64,000 nucleotides of DNA from Streptomyces luomodiensis. Lineage in GTDB: Bacteria > Actinomycetota > Actinomycetes > Streptomycetales > Streptomycetaceae. The notes under the pieces are model-generated. The model was not told the origin of the DNA, did no database searches, and saw only the letters and a program-made list of their open reading frames with translations. The DNA is taken from assembly GCF_031679605.1 (NCBI RefSeq), contig NZ_CP117522.1:5828001-5892000 (forward strand), written 5' to 3'. Shown here one piece after another: positions 1-9,341 of the stretch; the first letter of the stretch is position 1; each line of letters starts with the position of its first letter. The position numbers and the translations under genes are program-made.

Positions 1-1032
1 GAGGTCCGCGCCCGGCAGGTGGTGAACGCCACCGGGGTGTGGACGGACGAGACCCAGGCGCTGATCGGGGAGCGCGGCCAGTTCCACGTCCGGGCCTCCA
101 AGGGCATCCACCTGGTCGTCCCCAAGGACCGCATCCACTCCACGACCGGGCTGATCCTGCGCACCGAGAAGAGCGTGCTCTTCGTGATCCCCTGGGGCAG
201 GCACTGGGTCATCGGCACCACGGACACCGACTGGGACCTGGACAAGGCCCACCCGGCCGCCTCCAGTGCCGATATCGACTATCTGCTGGAGCATGTCAAC
301 GAGGTCCTCGCGGTGCCGCTGACCCGCGACGACGTGGAAGGCGTCTACGCCGGGCTGCGCCCGCTGCTGGCCGGGGAGTCGGAGGCCACCAGCAAGCTCT
401 CGCGCGAGCACACGGTCGCCCATCCGGTGCCGGGCCTGGTGGTGGTCGCGGGCGGCAAGTACACCACGTACCGGGTGATGGCCAAGGACGCCGTGGACGA
501 GGCGGTGCACGGTCTGGACCACCGGGTCGGGCCCTGTGTCACCGAGGAGGTTCCGCTGGTCGGCGCCGTCGGCTACAAGGCGCTGTGGAACGCGCGGGCG
601 CGGATCGGCCGCCAGACCGGGCTGCACGTGGCGCGGATCGAGCATCTGCTGAACCGTTACGGCTCGGCCGCTCAGGAGGTGCTGGAGCTGATCACGGACG
701 ACTCGTCGCTGGGCGAGCCGCTCGCCGGGGCGGACGACTATCTGCGGGCCGAGGTCGTCTACGCCGCCTCGCACGAGGGGGCCCGCCATCTGGACGACGT
801 CCTCACCCGGCGCACCCGCATCTCGATCGAGACCTTCGACCGCGGCACGCGCTGCGCCCGCGAGGCGGCCGGGCTGATGGGGCCCGTGCTGGGCTGGGAC
901 GAGGACCAGATCGACCGGGAGGTCCAGCACTACGAGAAGCGGGTGGAGGCGGAGCGCGAGTCCCAGCGCCAGCTGGACGATCTGACGGCGGACGCGGCCC
1001 GGCTGGGCGCGCCGGACATCGTCCCGCTGTAA
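1..1032 (+). CDS. glpD: Glycerol-3-phosphate dehydrogenase, C-terminal part
   Basis: This is the 3' part (about 343 codons) of an FAD-dependent glycerol-3-phosphate dehydrogenase, which oxidises glycerol-3-phosphate to dihydroxyacetone phosphate at the membrane and passes electrons to quinone. The reading frame is open from base 1, so the start and the N-terminal FAD-binding motif lie outside the window. Visible family landmarks are VNATGVW near the start, the PWGRHWVIGTTDTDWD stretch (about residues 64-79) and GGKYTTYR (about residues 151-158), followed by the helical C-terminal domain. The stop codon TAA at 1030-1032 lies inside the first copy of a 14-15 bp tandem repeat. Assignment is by recognition of family motifs. 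Confidence 0.93.
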   Translation, partial: EVRARQVVNATGVWTDETQALIGERGQFHVRASKGIHLVVPKDRIHSTTGLILRTEKSVLFVIPWGRHWVIGTTDTDWDLDKAHPAASSADIDYLLEHVNEVLAVPLTRDDVEGVYAGLRPLLAGESEATSKLSREHTVAHPVPGLVVVAGGKYTTYRVMAKDAVDEAVHGLDHRVGPCVTEEVPLVGAVGYKALWNARARIGRQTGLHVARIEHLLNRYGSAAQEVLELITDDSSLGEPLAGADDYLRAEVVYAASHEGARHLDDVLTRRTRISIETFDRGTRCAREAAGLMGPVLGWDEDQIDREVQHYEKRVEAERESQRQLDDLTADAARLGAPDIVPL

Positions 1033-1168
1033 GGAGACCGGCTGTAGGGAGGCCGGCTGTAGGGAGACCCGCTGGAGGAGACCCTCTGGAGGAGACCCTC
1101 TGTAAGGAGACCCGCTGGAGGGAACCCGCTGTAAGGAGACCCGCTGTAAGGAGGCCCGCTGGAGGGCA
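1023..1168 (+). repeat. 14-15 bp minisatellite spanning the glpD stop
   Basis: Ten head-to-tail copies of a unit close to CCCGCTGTAAGGAGA begin at 1023, 1038, 1053, 1068, 1082, 1096, 1111, 1125, 1140 and 1155. The first copy supplies the last codons and the TAA stop of glpD. Several copies carry AGGAG, which resembles a ribosome binding site, but no start codon follows. The array fills nearly all the space before the convergent serine hydrolase gene and leaves no obvious terminator hairpin. Confidence 0.9.
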
Positions 1169-1197
1169 CCGGTGTCCGGGAGGGGCCCATGACGTCC

Positions 1198-2409
1198 TTA
1201 CGGTCGAGGGCAGAACTCGGCTTCGAGCAGAGACGTTTCGGCGGGCAGACCGGAACGGGCCGTGCCGTTGAGCCGGTAGGCGAGGGTGTGGCGGCCGTCG
1301 GAGGTGGCCACGGCCATCACGGAGGAGCCGGTGATCTCGCCGTTGTGGCCCCACAGGGTCACTCCGCACGACAGTCGCACCGGGAACAGCCCCATGCCGT
1401 ACTGGCCGTCGGAGGCGGACGTGTTCCGCATCCGCCGCAGCTCGGCCCGGGGCAGGACCTCGCCGCGCAGCAGCCCGGAGACGAGGCGGCTCAGATCGTC
1501 GAGGGTGGAGATCAGCTCCCCCGCCGCCCCCGCCGAGGAGGGGTTGAGCTCGGTGACATCGCGTCGGGCGCCGTCGGCCGAGGCGCCGCCGTCCCGCGTG
1601 TACGCGCGGCCGTGCGGGGCCGGGAGGATGGTGCGGGCACCGGGGAAGGAGGTGCCGTCCAAACGCAGCGGGACGAGCACGTCGCGCCGGGCCTCGGCCG
1701 CGTAGGAGCGGCCGGTGACCTGCTGGACGACCATGCCCAGCAGGACGTAGTTGGTGTTGGAGTAGCGCCACTCGGCCCCGGGCGCGAAGGAGGGGCGGTG
1801 CGCCAGGGCGGTGCGCACCAGGGAGGCGGGGGTGTGGGTGCGGTCGGCCGCGGCGGACAGCTCACGCGCGAGCACCGGGTCGTCGGTGTAGTCGAACAGC
1901 CCGCTGGTCTGGTTCAGCAGCTGACGGAGTGTGATCTTCCGACCGTCGTTGCCATGTCCGCGTACCAGCCCCGGAAGGTGCTCCTCCACCGTGTCCCCGA
2001 GGCCGAGCCGCCCTTGGGCGGCCAGGCGCAGCGTCACCGCCGCGATGACGGTCTTGGTGAGGCTGCCCGCGCGGAAGCGGTCGTCGCGGTGGATGCGGCG
2101 CCCGGTGCGGACGTCGGCGACGCCCGACGCGACGAACCGCGTGCCCTCGCCCGTCCGGCGGATGAGCGCCGCGGCCCCCGGCGTGTCGCCCTGCGCCGCC
2201 AGCCGGCGTACGGCGGCGCGTACGGCGCCGTCCCGGCGGTCCTCCGCGCCCGTGTTCGCCTCCGGACCCCCGCTCGCCCGCACGTGCGCGTCCCGGCCCG
2301 CTTCCGCGGTCGCACCGCAGCCGGGGAGGGCGAGACAGAGGGCGGCGGCGAGCGCCGCAGCGGTCGGCATCCGGCCCCGCCTGTGCCATCGTAGGGCGGA
2401 GATGGCCAT
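1198..2409 (-). CDS. Secreted/lipoprotein serine hydrolase (beta-lactamase/DD-peptidase fold)
   Basis: A 403-residue protein of the class C beta-lactamase/D-alanyl-D-alanine carboxypeptidase superfamily, probably acting on peptidoglycan peptides or as an esterase outside the membrane. The catalytic motifs are in order: SLTK at residues 116-119 (nucleophile Ser116, Lys119), YSN at 216-218 and HNG at 355-357 in place of KTG/HTG. The N-terminus has Arg residues, a hydrophobic stretch and a lipobox-like LPGC with Cys31, suggesting a lipoprotein. GGAGG sits 8 bases before the chosen ATG. It faces glpD across the minisatellite and is divergent from the kinase gene. Substrate cannot be told from sequence. 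Confidence 0.88.
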   Translation of the reverse strand: MAISALRWHRRGRMPTAAALAAALCLALPGCGATAEAGRDAHVRASGGPEANTGAEDRRDGAVRAAVRRLAAQGDTPGAAALIRRTGEGTRFVASGVADVRTGRRIHRDDRFRAGSLTKTVIAAVTLRLAAQGRLGLGDTVEEHLPGLVRGHGNDGRKITLRQLLNQTSGLFDYTDDPVLARELSAAADRTHTPASLVRTALAHRPSFAPGAEWRYSNTNYVLLGMVVQQVTGRSYAAEARRDVLVPLRLDGTSFPGARTILPAPHGRAYTRDGGASADGARRDVTELNPSSAGAAGELISTLDDLSRLVSGLLRGEVLPRAELRRMRNTSASDGQYGMGLFPVRLSCGVTLWGHNGEITGSSVMAVATSDGRHTLAYRLNGTARSGLPAETSLLEAEFCPRP

Positions 2410-2570
2410 GACACGGACCTCCGTTCCCTGCGTACTCCCAGATGGTCGCGGGTACCGCGGTGGCCGCCACGCCGCGCCCCGGACCCCCGGCGGTTCGGGG
2501 TCCGCGGATGAGAGACAATAGAGGCTCTCCCAGGGTGGGTTCAGGGTGGGTAGATTTACAGAGGGGTCGC

Positions 2571-4550
2571 ATGTCGGAGGCTGAGAAGACGCAGGGCTCG
2601 ACTGGGCGCCTCCTCGCCGGGCGATACCGGCTCGGGGAGATTCTCGGTCAGGGCGGCATGGGCACGGTCTGGCGTGCGAACGACCAGACCCTCGGCCGTA
2701 CGGTCGCGGTCAAGGAGCTGCGCTTCCCGTCCAGCGTCGAGGAGGACGAGAAGCGACGGCTCATCACCCGCACGCTGCGCGAGGCGAAGGCGATCGCCCG
2801 TATCCGCAGCAACGGCGCCGTCACCGTCTACGACGTGGTAGACGAGGACGACCGCCCGTGGATCGTCATGGAGCTCATCGAGGGGCGTTCGCTCGCCGAC
2901 GTCGTCCGCGACGACGGACCGCTGACCCCCAAGCGCGCCGCCGAGGTCGGGCTCGCCGTCCTCGATGTGCTGCGCGCCGCCCACCAGGCGGGCATCCTGC
3001 ACCGCGATGTGAAGCCCTCCAATGTGCTGATCTCGGACGACGGACGGGTCGTCCTCACCGACTTCGGCATCGCGCAGGTCGAGGGCGACCCGTCGGTGAC
3101 CTCCACCGGCATGCTCGTCGGCGCGCCCTCGTACATCTCCCCGGAGCGGGCGCGCGGCCAGAAGCCCGGCCCGCCGTCCGACCTGTGGTCGCTGGGCGGG
3201 CTGCTGTACGCGGCGGTGGAGGGCGTGCCGCCGTACGACAAGAGCACGGCCATAGCGACGTTGACCGCCGTGATGACCGAGCCGGTGGAGCCGCCGAAGA
3301 ACGCGGGCCCGCTGGAGGAGGTCATCTACGGTCTGCTCGTCAAGGACCCGGAGCGGCGGCTGGACGACGCCGGGGCGCGGGCGCTGCTCCAACACGCGCT
3401 GAACGCCCCCGAGGAGGCCAAGGCCCCCGCCGACGCCACCCGTACGATGAGCCTGCCGCCCGCCCCGTCGAAGGAGGACGAGGCGGCCGCCAAGGCCAAG
3501 GAGGCGGCCGTCGCGGAGCGCAGGCGCGGTGCGCTGAGGTCCGTGCGCAACGCGGCGGCGGCCGCGGCCGTGAAGAAGACGGGCACCGGGAGCGGGGCGG
3601 AGGCGGCGGAGCGGTCCGGTGCCGAGAAGTCCAGGGATGCGGCGTCCGGCGTGGCGGCGTCCGGCGCGGCGCGGAAGGCCGGTGCGGCCGCCGCGACGCC
3701 CGAGTCGGCGCCCGCCCCCCAGCCCGCCGTGCCGCCGCGCGCCTCGATCACTGATGTGGTCCCCAGGCGCACGCTGATCATCATCGCGGTGGTCGTGGTG
3801 CTCGCCATCGTGGGCACCGTGCTCGCCGTCGTCCTGAGCAGCGGCGACGACGGCGGCAATGCCAAGGGCGCCTCCGGAGGCGACAAGTCCACCTCCGCCG
3901 CCGGGGTCTCCGGCGGCACCGAGGAGGGCCAGGGCACCGACAAGTCCGGCCAGTCTGCCGGTGAGTCGCCGAACGCGGAGAGCTCCGGCGAGCAGACGAG
4001 CGCGAGCGCCTCCGAGGGCTCGGACGACAAGTCGGACGACGGCGGGAGCGGGGACGACAGCGGTAAGGGTGAGGGCGGCGGCGGTAAGGGCGGGCTGCCC
4101 GATGGCTACAAGACCGTCAAGAGCTCCGACTTCCCCTTCAGCATGGCCATGCCGGAGGACTGGTCGGTCCACTCCGGGAGCTATTCCGGCAGCCGTAAGT
4201 ACTACGGCGGGTCCAGCATTCCGCGTATTCAGGTCGACTTCACCGACTCGCCGAGGTCGGACGCCGTGGCGGACTGGAAGAAGGGCGAGGAGAACGCCCG
4301 GCGCACCATGTCCGGCTACAAGGGCCTCGGCATCAAGTCGATCGACTGGAACGGCTACCCGACCGTCGCGGACTGGCAGTTCGAGCGCAACCAGGACGGC
4401 AAGCGGGTGCGGGCGATCAACCGCGGCTTCAAGGCGGACGGCAGCCATGGCTTCGCCATACTGATCACGTGCGAGGCGAGCAAGTGGGACGACGAGGAGT
4501 GCGCCACCCTCCGTCAGACCGCCTTCGACACCTTCAAGATTACGGACTGA
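2571..4550 (+). CDS. Membrane Ser/Thr protein kinase
   Basis: A Hanks-type receptor kinase of about 659 residues. The glycine loop GQGGMG, the ATP-binding Lys48 (VAVKEL), catalytic HRD at 144-146, DFG at 164-166 and the SPER version of the APE motif are all present, so it should be active. An Ala/Glu-rich juxtamembrane region leads to one membrane span (about residues 400-425), a Ser/Gly/Asp-rich linker and a C-terminal extracytoplasmic domain of about 140 residues starting YKTVKSSDF. The frame is open further upstream, but ATG 2571 places the start just before the kinase domain and after a purine-rich GAGGGG. The next gene has the same architecture with a dead kinase domain. What the outer domain senses is unknown. 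Confidence 0.92.
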   Translation: MSEAEKTQGSTGRLLAGRYRLGEILGQGGMGTVWRANDQTLGRTVAVKELRFPSSVEEDEKRRLITRTLREAKAIARIRSNGAVTVYDVVDEDDRPWIVMELIEGRSLADVVRDDGPLTPKRAAEVGLAVLDVLRAAHQAGILHRDVKPSNVLISDDGRVVLTDFGIAQVEGDPSVTSTGMLVGAPSYISPERARGQKPGPPSDLWSLGGLLYAAVEGVPPYDKSTAIATLTAVMTEPVEPPKNAGPLEEVIYGLLVKDPERRLDDAGARALLQHALNAPEEAKAPADATRTMSLPPAPSKEDEAAAKAKEAAVAERRRGALRSVRNAAAAAAVKKTGTGSGAEAAERSGAEKSRDAASGVAASGAARKAGAAAATPESAPAPQPAVPPRASITDVVPRRTLIIIAVVVVLAIVGTVLAVVLSSGDDGGNAKGASGGDKSTSAAGVSGGTEEGQGTDKSGQSAGESPNAESSGEQTSASASEGSDDKSDDGGSGDDSGKGEGGGGKGGLPDGYKTVKSSDFPFSMAMPEDWSVHSGSYSGSRKYYGGSSIPRIQVDFTDSPRSDAVADWKKGEENARRTMSGYKGLGIKSIDWNGYPTVADWQFERNQDGKRVRAINRGFKADGSHGFAILITCEASKWDDEECATLRQTAFDTFKITD

Positions 4551-4707
4551 ACACTCCTGTCGGCGAAGCGTCGTTCGGGCACGTATCGTGAGAAGCCCTA
4601 GACTGTGCGCAGCCGCAGGAACCCGCCAAAACGACCACATTTGACGGTTTCGCGCTGCGCCGACCGCTGGTAAGGGCGGCGTCGATCGCGCGCTTTGGGG
4701 AGGCGTC

Positions 4708-7626
4708 GTGGAGGAGTACGCGGGCCGGGTGCTGGCCGACCGCTATCGCCTGCCCCTGCCGCCCGCCGACGAGTACGAACTCGTCGAGACCCGCGCCTTC
4801 GACACCTACAGCGGGCAGGAAGTCCATCTGCGGCAGATACCGCTGCCGGAGGTCGTGGACGCCGAGGTCGTCGACGAGGACGCGCGGTGGGGCGGCGGTG
4901 GCGGACCGCGGGGACGCGGCGGCACGTTCGCCGGTTCCGGGCGTGCGGCCCGGGGCGACGGCGATCCGGCCGTCCGGCGCGCCATCGCGGCGGCGACGGC
5001 CGCCGCGCAGATCCCCGACCATCCGCGGCTCGGCCAGGTCTTCCATGTCTTCGCGGAGGCCGGAAGCCTGTGGATCGTCAGCGAACTGGTCTCCGGCCGC
5101 CCGCTCGCGGCGCTGCTCGCGGAGGGCACGCTGTCCCCGCACCGGGCCGCCGAGGTCGCCAACGACATCCTTACGGCGCTGGGCGCCCTGCACGCCAACG
5201 GGTGGATCCACCGCAACATCACCACTCGTACCGTGCTGTTGTGCGACGACGGCCGCGCGATGCTCACGGGGCTGGCCGCCGGTGCGGCGGAGGAGGCGCT
5301 GTGCGGCTACGACCCCGTTCCGGCGCCCGCCGGCGCCGCCCCGGCCTTCGAAGAGCCCACTCCGGCTTCCGAGGCGCCCATCCAGGCTTCCGATGCGCCC
5401 GTCCCGGGTTCCGAGGCGCCCGTCCGCGGCGTCGAGGAGTCCCGGTCCGCTGACGCCCCGGCCGCCTCGCCGCGAGGCTCGGCGGGCCCCGGCGACCACT
5501 CAGGCCATGGCCCGGTCCGGCGCGGCGGCGAAGGGCACGCCCCCATCCCGGGGGCCCGTGCGGCCGAGGGCGGCGAGGCGCTGCCGCACACCGGGCCGCG
5601 GTACCGGGACCAGGGCGCCGCGGGTGGGTTCCTGCCGCCGGGCGCTCCTTACGGTGGCCATGAGCAGGCGGGGACGGGGGCGCGGCCCGGGGACGAGGGC
5701 GCGGGCACGCGATCCGGCGACGGGGGCCGGGCGTACCGCGACCAGGGCGCGGCGGCGGTCGTGCCCGAGCCGCGGGCGCCTTACGGCGACCACGGTGCGC
5801 CGACGGCGAGTTCGGGTCCCGGCGCGGGCGGTCCGGGCCACGGGAGCCGGCCGGAGTCCGGCCCGGGGCTCCACGGGCACGAGGCCCCGTACGGGGACCC
5901 AGGGGCCGCGGGCGGGCTGCCCGGACCGCGGCGGGCGGAACCGCGGCAGGCGGGACAGCCGGGGGGCCGGGAAGACGAGCGGGGCACCGCCGCCGATGTG
6001 CCGGGCGCGGCCGCGCGGGCGGCGCGGGCCAGCGCCATCGCCGCCTACGCGGCGGGCGCGCGGGCCGCCGCACGGGCCAACGCCGAAGCGGCCCCCCGCA
6101 CCCCGCACGCTCCCGAGCCCGCGGCCCAGCCCACACCCACATCCGCACCCGCCCCCGCACCCGTCCCCGAGGCCGATCCGGACCCGGTGCCCGGCGGTGC
6201 CTCATGGCCCGGTCGGCCGGACGGTGCGGAGCAGCCTCGGCCGGCCGCCTCCGAAGGTGGCGGCTCCTGGGACACCGGCGGCACCACCGGCGGCGGCCCG
6301 GCCACCGCGCTCGCCGCCGAGCGCGCCCGCCAGGCCCGTATCGTCGTGGTCGGCGCCGTCACCGAGCGGTGGGCGCCCGAGCAGGCGGGTCCGGTCCACG
6401 AGAACTGGCGGCTGGCGCCCCCCGTCGGCCCCGCCGCCGATCTGTGGGCGCTCGGCGCGCTGCTGTTCCGCGTGGTGCAGGGCCATGCCCCGTACCCGGA
6501 GGAGAACGCCGCCGAGCTGGTGCAGATGGTCTGCGCGGAGGCGCCCGCGTACGCGGAGGAGTGCGGTCCGCTGCGCCCCGTCGTCGAGTCGCTGATGCGG
6601 CAGGACCCCACCGAGCGCCCGGACTTCGAGGAGCTGCGCGGCTGGCTGCGGTCGCTGATCCGCTCGGCGCCCGAGCCGGACGTCGGCAGCAGTACGGTCA
6701 CGGTGCCCTCGCTCGGCTCGGGCGGGGCGTCCGACCCCCGGCGGCTGCCGATCATCCGCAGACGCGGCTGGCTGGTGCGCAGGAGCCGGGGCCGTCGCCC
6801 GGCCGCGCCGACTGCCCCGGCCGCGTCGGCCGCGTCGGCCGAGCCGGTCGTCGGGCATGCGCGGCACCGGCGGGACAAGCGGGACAGGCGCGAGAACCGG
6901 CAGGCGCCGGCGCCTGCCCAGCGCTCGCCGCGCAGGCTGGGGCGGACGCTGTTGCTGCTGATCCTGCTGGTGCTGGCCGCGGCGGTGCTCTACGCGACGA
7001 TGTTCATGCCGAGCGACAAGGACAACGGCGGCCAGGGCCGTACGGATCCGGCCGGTGGGACGAGCGCGGCGCCGAGCGACTCCGCGGGCGGCGACGACAA
7101 CGGCGGGGAGGCCGGGGAGCCGGCGGACCCCGGCGACCGGGAACCGCAGTCCACCGCCCCCGCCGGACTGGCGAAGGGGTTCGCGGTCCGCAACGACCCC
7201 AAGGGCTTCAAGGTCGCCGTCCACCAGGACTGGACCCGCCGGGGCGAGAACAACCGGGGACAGATCCGCTACATCGGCGGCGACTTCGAGCTGGTGGTCG
7301 TGGCCGGACGGGACAAGGCGTCCGAGTTCGGCGGCGACCCGATGGCGTACCAGCAGGACCGCGAGGCCGAACTGGCCGCCTTCCGCGGCTCCTCCTGGGC
7401 CTCGTCCTCGGGGCTGCGGCGGATCGACGTCGGTGGGACGGCGATGGCGGAGGGCACGTTCAGCTGGCGCGACAGCAGCGGGCGGGATGTGTACGCGCGC
7501 AACCTCGCGATGCTGATCGACGGCCGCTACCACGTGGTCCTGGTGATCGGCCCGTCCGATGAGCGCGACGCGGTCAGCCGCTACTTCGAGCAGGCCACGG
7601 CCACGTACAGCACGACCACCGGCTAG
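4708..7626 (+). CDS. Membrane pseudokinase with split kinase domain
   Basis: A 972-residue relative of the upstream kinase that has lost catalysis. The ATP-binding Lys is Arg42, the HRD motif is HRN (168-170) and DFG is replaced by Gly-Leu-Ala (188-190). Between that point and the APE motif (WAPEQ, about residue 555) lie some 365 residues rich in Gly, Pro, Ala and Arg with internal near-repeats, where ordinary kinases have about 25-30. The C-lobe then resumes (DLWALG, about 575-660). One membrane span lies near 745-768, followed by an outer domain like that of the upstream kinase. GTG start follows GGGGAGG. Likely a regulatory partner or scaffold of the neighbouring kinase (inference). Its stop overlaps that of the convergent CoA ligase gene. 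Confidence 0.85.
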   Translation: MEEYAGRVLADRYRLPLPPADEYELVETRAFDTYSGQEVHLRQIPLPEVVDAEVVDEDARWGGGGGPRGRGGTFAGSGRAARGDGDPAVRRAIAAATAAAQIPDHPRLGQVFHVFAEAGSLWIVSELVSGRPLAALLAEGTLSPHRAAEVANDILTALGALHANGWIHRNITTRTVLLCDDGRAMLTGLAAGAAEEALCGYDPVPAPAGAAPAFEEPTPASEAPIQASDAPVPGSEAPVRGVEESRSADAPAASPRGSAGPGDHSGHGPVRRGGEGHAPIPGARAAEGGEALPHTGPRYRDQGAAGGFLPPGAPYGGHEQAGTGARPGDEGAGTRSGDGGRAYRDQGAAAVVPEPRAPYGDHGAPTASSGPGAGGPGHGSRPESGPGLHGHEAPYGDPGAAGGLPGPRRAEPRQAGQPGGREDERGTAADVPGAAARAARASAIAAYAAGARAAARANAEAAPRTPHAPEPAAQPTPTSAPAPAPVPEADPDPVPGGASWPGRPDGAEQPRPAASEGGGSWDTGGTTGGGPATALAAERARQARIVVVGAVTERWAPEQAGPVHENWRLAPPVGPAADLWALGALLFRVVQGHAPYPEENAAELVQMVCAEAPAYAEECGPLRPVVESLMRQDPTERPDFEELRGWLRSLIRSAPEPDVGSSTVTVPSLGSGGASDPRRLPIIRRRGWLVRRSRGRRPAAPTAPAASAASAEPVVGHARHRRDKRDRRENRQAPAPAQRSPRRLGRTLLLLILLVLAAAVLYATMFMPSDKDNGGQGRTDPAGGTSAAPSDSAGGDDNGGEAGEPADPGDREPQSTAPAGLAKGFAVRNDPKGFKVAVHQDWTRRGENNRGQIRYIGGDFELVVVAGRDKASEFGGDPMAYQQDREAELAAFRGSSWASSSGLRRIDVGGTAMAEGTFSWRDSSGRDVYARNLAMLIDGRYHVVLVIGPSDERDAVSRYFEQATATYSTTTG

Positions 7627-9194
7627 GACCTGGCGGGTCCGAGCGGCTGGGCGCCCGCTTCCGCGAACCGCTCCCGCAGCCGGTACTTCAGCACCTTCCG
7701 CAGCGTCTCGTTGCGGGGCAGGGCGTCCACGACCTCCAGCCGCTCCGGCAGCTTGTGCACCGACAGGCCCGCCTCGCGCAGATACGACACCACCCCGCCG
7801 AGCGTCAGTGCCCCCGCCCCCGCCGGCTGTTCCACGACGGCGCAGACCAGCTCGCCCCGGTCCGGGTCGGGCAGCCCGATCACCGCCACGTCCCCCACGT
7901 CCGGGTGCTGGTACAGCAGCTGCTCGATCTCCTGGGCCGATATGTTCTCGCCCTTGCGGATGATGATGTCCTTGGCGCGGCCGGTCAGCACCAGATGGCC
8001 GCTTTTCGTGAGATGGCCGAGGTCACCGGTGAGGAAGAAGCCGTCCGCGTCGAACGCCGCCCGCGTCTGGGACGCGTCCAGATAGCCGGCGCAGACCGCC
8101 TCCCCGCGCAGCCGCACCTCCCCGTCCACCACCCGGATCTCCATCTCCCGCGGCGGCCGGCCCTCGGTGGTGGCGAGGTTCTCGTCCGTGTCGTCCGGCG
8201 CACCCATGGTGATCGTGGGGGCTTCGGTCATGCCGTAGCCGTGGGCGAGCGCGCAGCCCAGCTCCCGTACGACCTCGTAGTAGAGCTCGGGCGGTTTGGG
8301 CGCGCCGCCGCCCGCGAGGAGCCGCAGAGTGGGGATGAGCCTGCGCGAGGGGTCCTTGCGCTGTTCGGCCAGGAACATCGAGTAGAAGGCGGTGCTGCCG
8401 CCCGCGACCGTCACCCCGTGCCGCCGGTACGCGGCCAGCGACTCCGGCAGGGAGAAGTGTTCCAGCAGCACGGCGGGGAAGCCGTGGAGCAGCAGCATCA
8501 CGGTGTAGTCGGGCCCGGCGACATGGGCGTATGGGAAGGCCATCGACCCGACGTCGTCCGGGCCGAGCCGCAGCGCGCGGGCGAGGCAGGCGCCGGCGGC
8601 GATGAGGCTGCGGTCGGTGTGCAGCACGCCCTTGGGGTCGGAGGTGGTGCCCGAGGTCCAGTAGATCCAGCGGACGGCCCGGCCGTCGGTGGGCGGTGGC
8701 GGCAGCCGCAGGGCCTGGGGGTCGGCGACCGGCAGCGTGTCGTACGCCTCGAAGACCAGCGGCGGTTCGGGCAGTTCGGCGGCGAGCCGGCGCGCCATCG
8801 CGGTGTGGTCGAAGCCGCGCCACCGGCCGGGCACGGCGAAGAACCGCGCCCCGGACTCGCGCAGCGCGTACCCCACCTCGCGGTCGCGGTAGTACGGGAT
8901 GAGCGGGGTCTGTACGGCGCCGAGGCGGGCGAGCGCCATGGTCAGCACGACCGTCTCGATCCGGGTGGGCAGCTGCCAGGCGACCCGGCTGCCGGGGCGT
9001 ATCCCCAGCCGGTACAGCCCGGCGGCGGTCCGCTCGGCGCGGGTGCGCAGGGCCCGGAAGGTCAGCCGCCGGTCGTGCCGGGCGGAGGCGGCGGCCTGTA
9101 GCAGGACGGGGGCGTCGGGGGTGAGCGCGGCGCGCCGTTCGAGCAGTTCCCACAGCGTCGCCGATCCGCCGAGCTCATGCGCGACGTCGGTCAT
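7623..9194 (-). CDS. AMP-forming acyl-CoA ligase
   Basis: A 523-residue ANL-superfamily enzyme that adenylates a carboxylic acid and transfers it to CoA. The P-loop-like motif YWTSGTTSDPKG lies near residues 175-187. The C-terminal hinge region reads FLTGDLGHL...GRAKDIIIRKGENIS, and a Lys in the LRKVLKYRL tail is a candidate catalytic lysine. ATG follows GGGAGG on the minus strand. It is divergent from the acyl-CoA dehydrogenase pair, with a 15-bp palindrome between them (9308-9322), which fits a role in activating the pathway substrate. Relatives include cyclohexanecarboxylate- and steroid-acid-CoA ligases; the true substrate is not readable. Confidence 0.88.
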   Translation of the reverse strand: MTDVAHELGGSATLWELLERRAALTPDAPVLLQAAASARHDRRLTFRALRTRAERTAAGLYRLGIRPGSRVAWQLPTRIETVVLTMALARLGAVQTPLIPYYRDREVGYALRESGARFFAVPGRWRGFDHTAMARRLAAELPEPPLVFEAYDTLPVADPQALRLPPPPTDGRAVRWIYWTSGTTSDPKGVLHTDRSLIAAGACLARALRLGPDDVGSMAFPYAHVAGPDYTVMLLLHGFPAVLLEHFSLPESLAAYRRHGVTVAGGSTAFYSMFLAEQRKDPSRRLIPTLRLLAGGGAPKPPELYYEVVRELGCALAHGYGMTEAPTITMGAPDDTDENLATTEGRPPREMEIRVVDGEVRLRGEAVCAGYLDASQTRAAFDADGFFLTGDLGHLTKSGHLVLTGRAKDIIIRKGENISAQEIEQLLYQHPDVGDVAVIGLPDPDRGELVCAVVEQPAGAGALTLGGVVSYLREAGLSVHKLPERLEVVDALPRNETLRKVLKYRLRERFAEAGAQPLGPARS

Positions 9195-9307
9195 CCCGGC
9201 CTCCCAGGGGGCGCCAGCTGACGGGGCATCAGGTATCGGTGGGAAGCGTAAGGCTGCGCGCCTTGTCGGTCCAGGGGGTGCGGACTAACCTGCCCATGCC
9301 ACCTTTC

Positions 9308-9322
9308 CTGACGACCCATCAG
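9308..9322. promoter_or_regulatory. Candidate regulon operator, site 1
   Basis: CTGACGACCCATCAG fits the window-wide palindrome CTGACG-N3-CGTCAG with one arm mismatch. It lies 20 bases before the acyl-CoA dehydrogenase ATG at 9342, abutting its AAGGGAGG ribosome site, and 113 bases upstream of the divergent CoA ligase. A repressor here would sit over the transcription start region of the dehydrogenase pair. Confidence 0.8.
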
Positions 9323-9341
9323 AAAGGGAGGTCGGCCGCTG

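Noticed and set aside
2556..4640. 694-codon ORF antisense to the Ser/Thr kinase, and similar long antisense frames (10306-11538, 33421-36207)
   Set aside because: Long antisense frames are expected at this G+C content; the products have no domains and the sense genes are clear.
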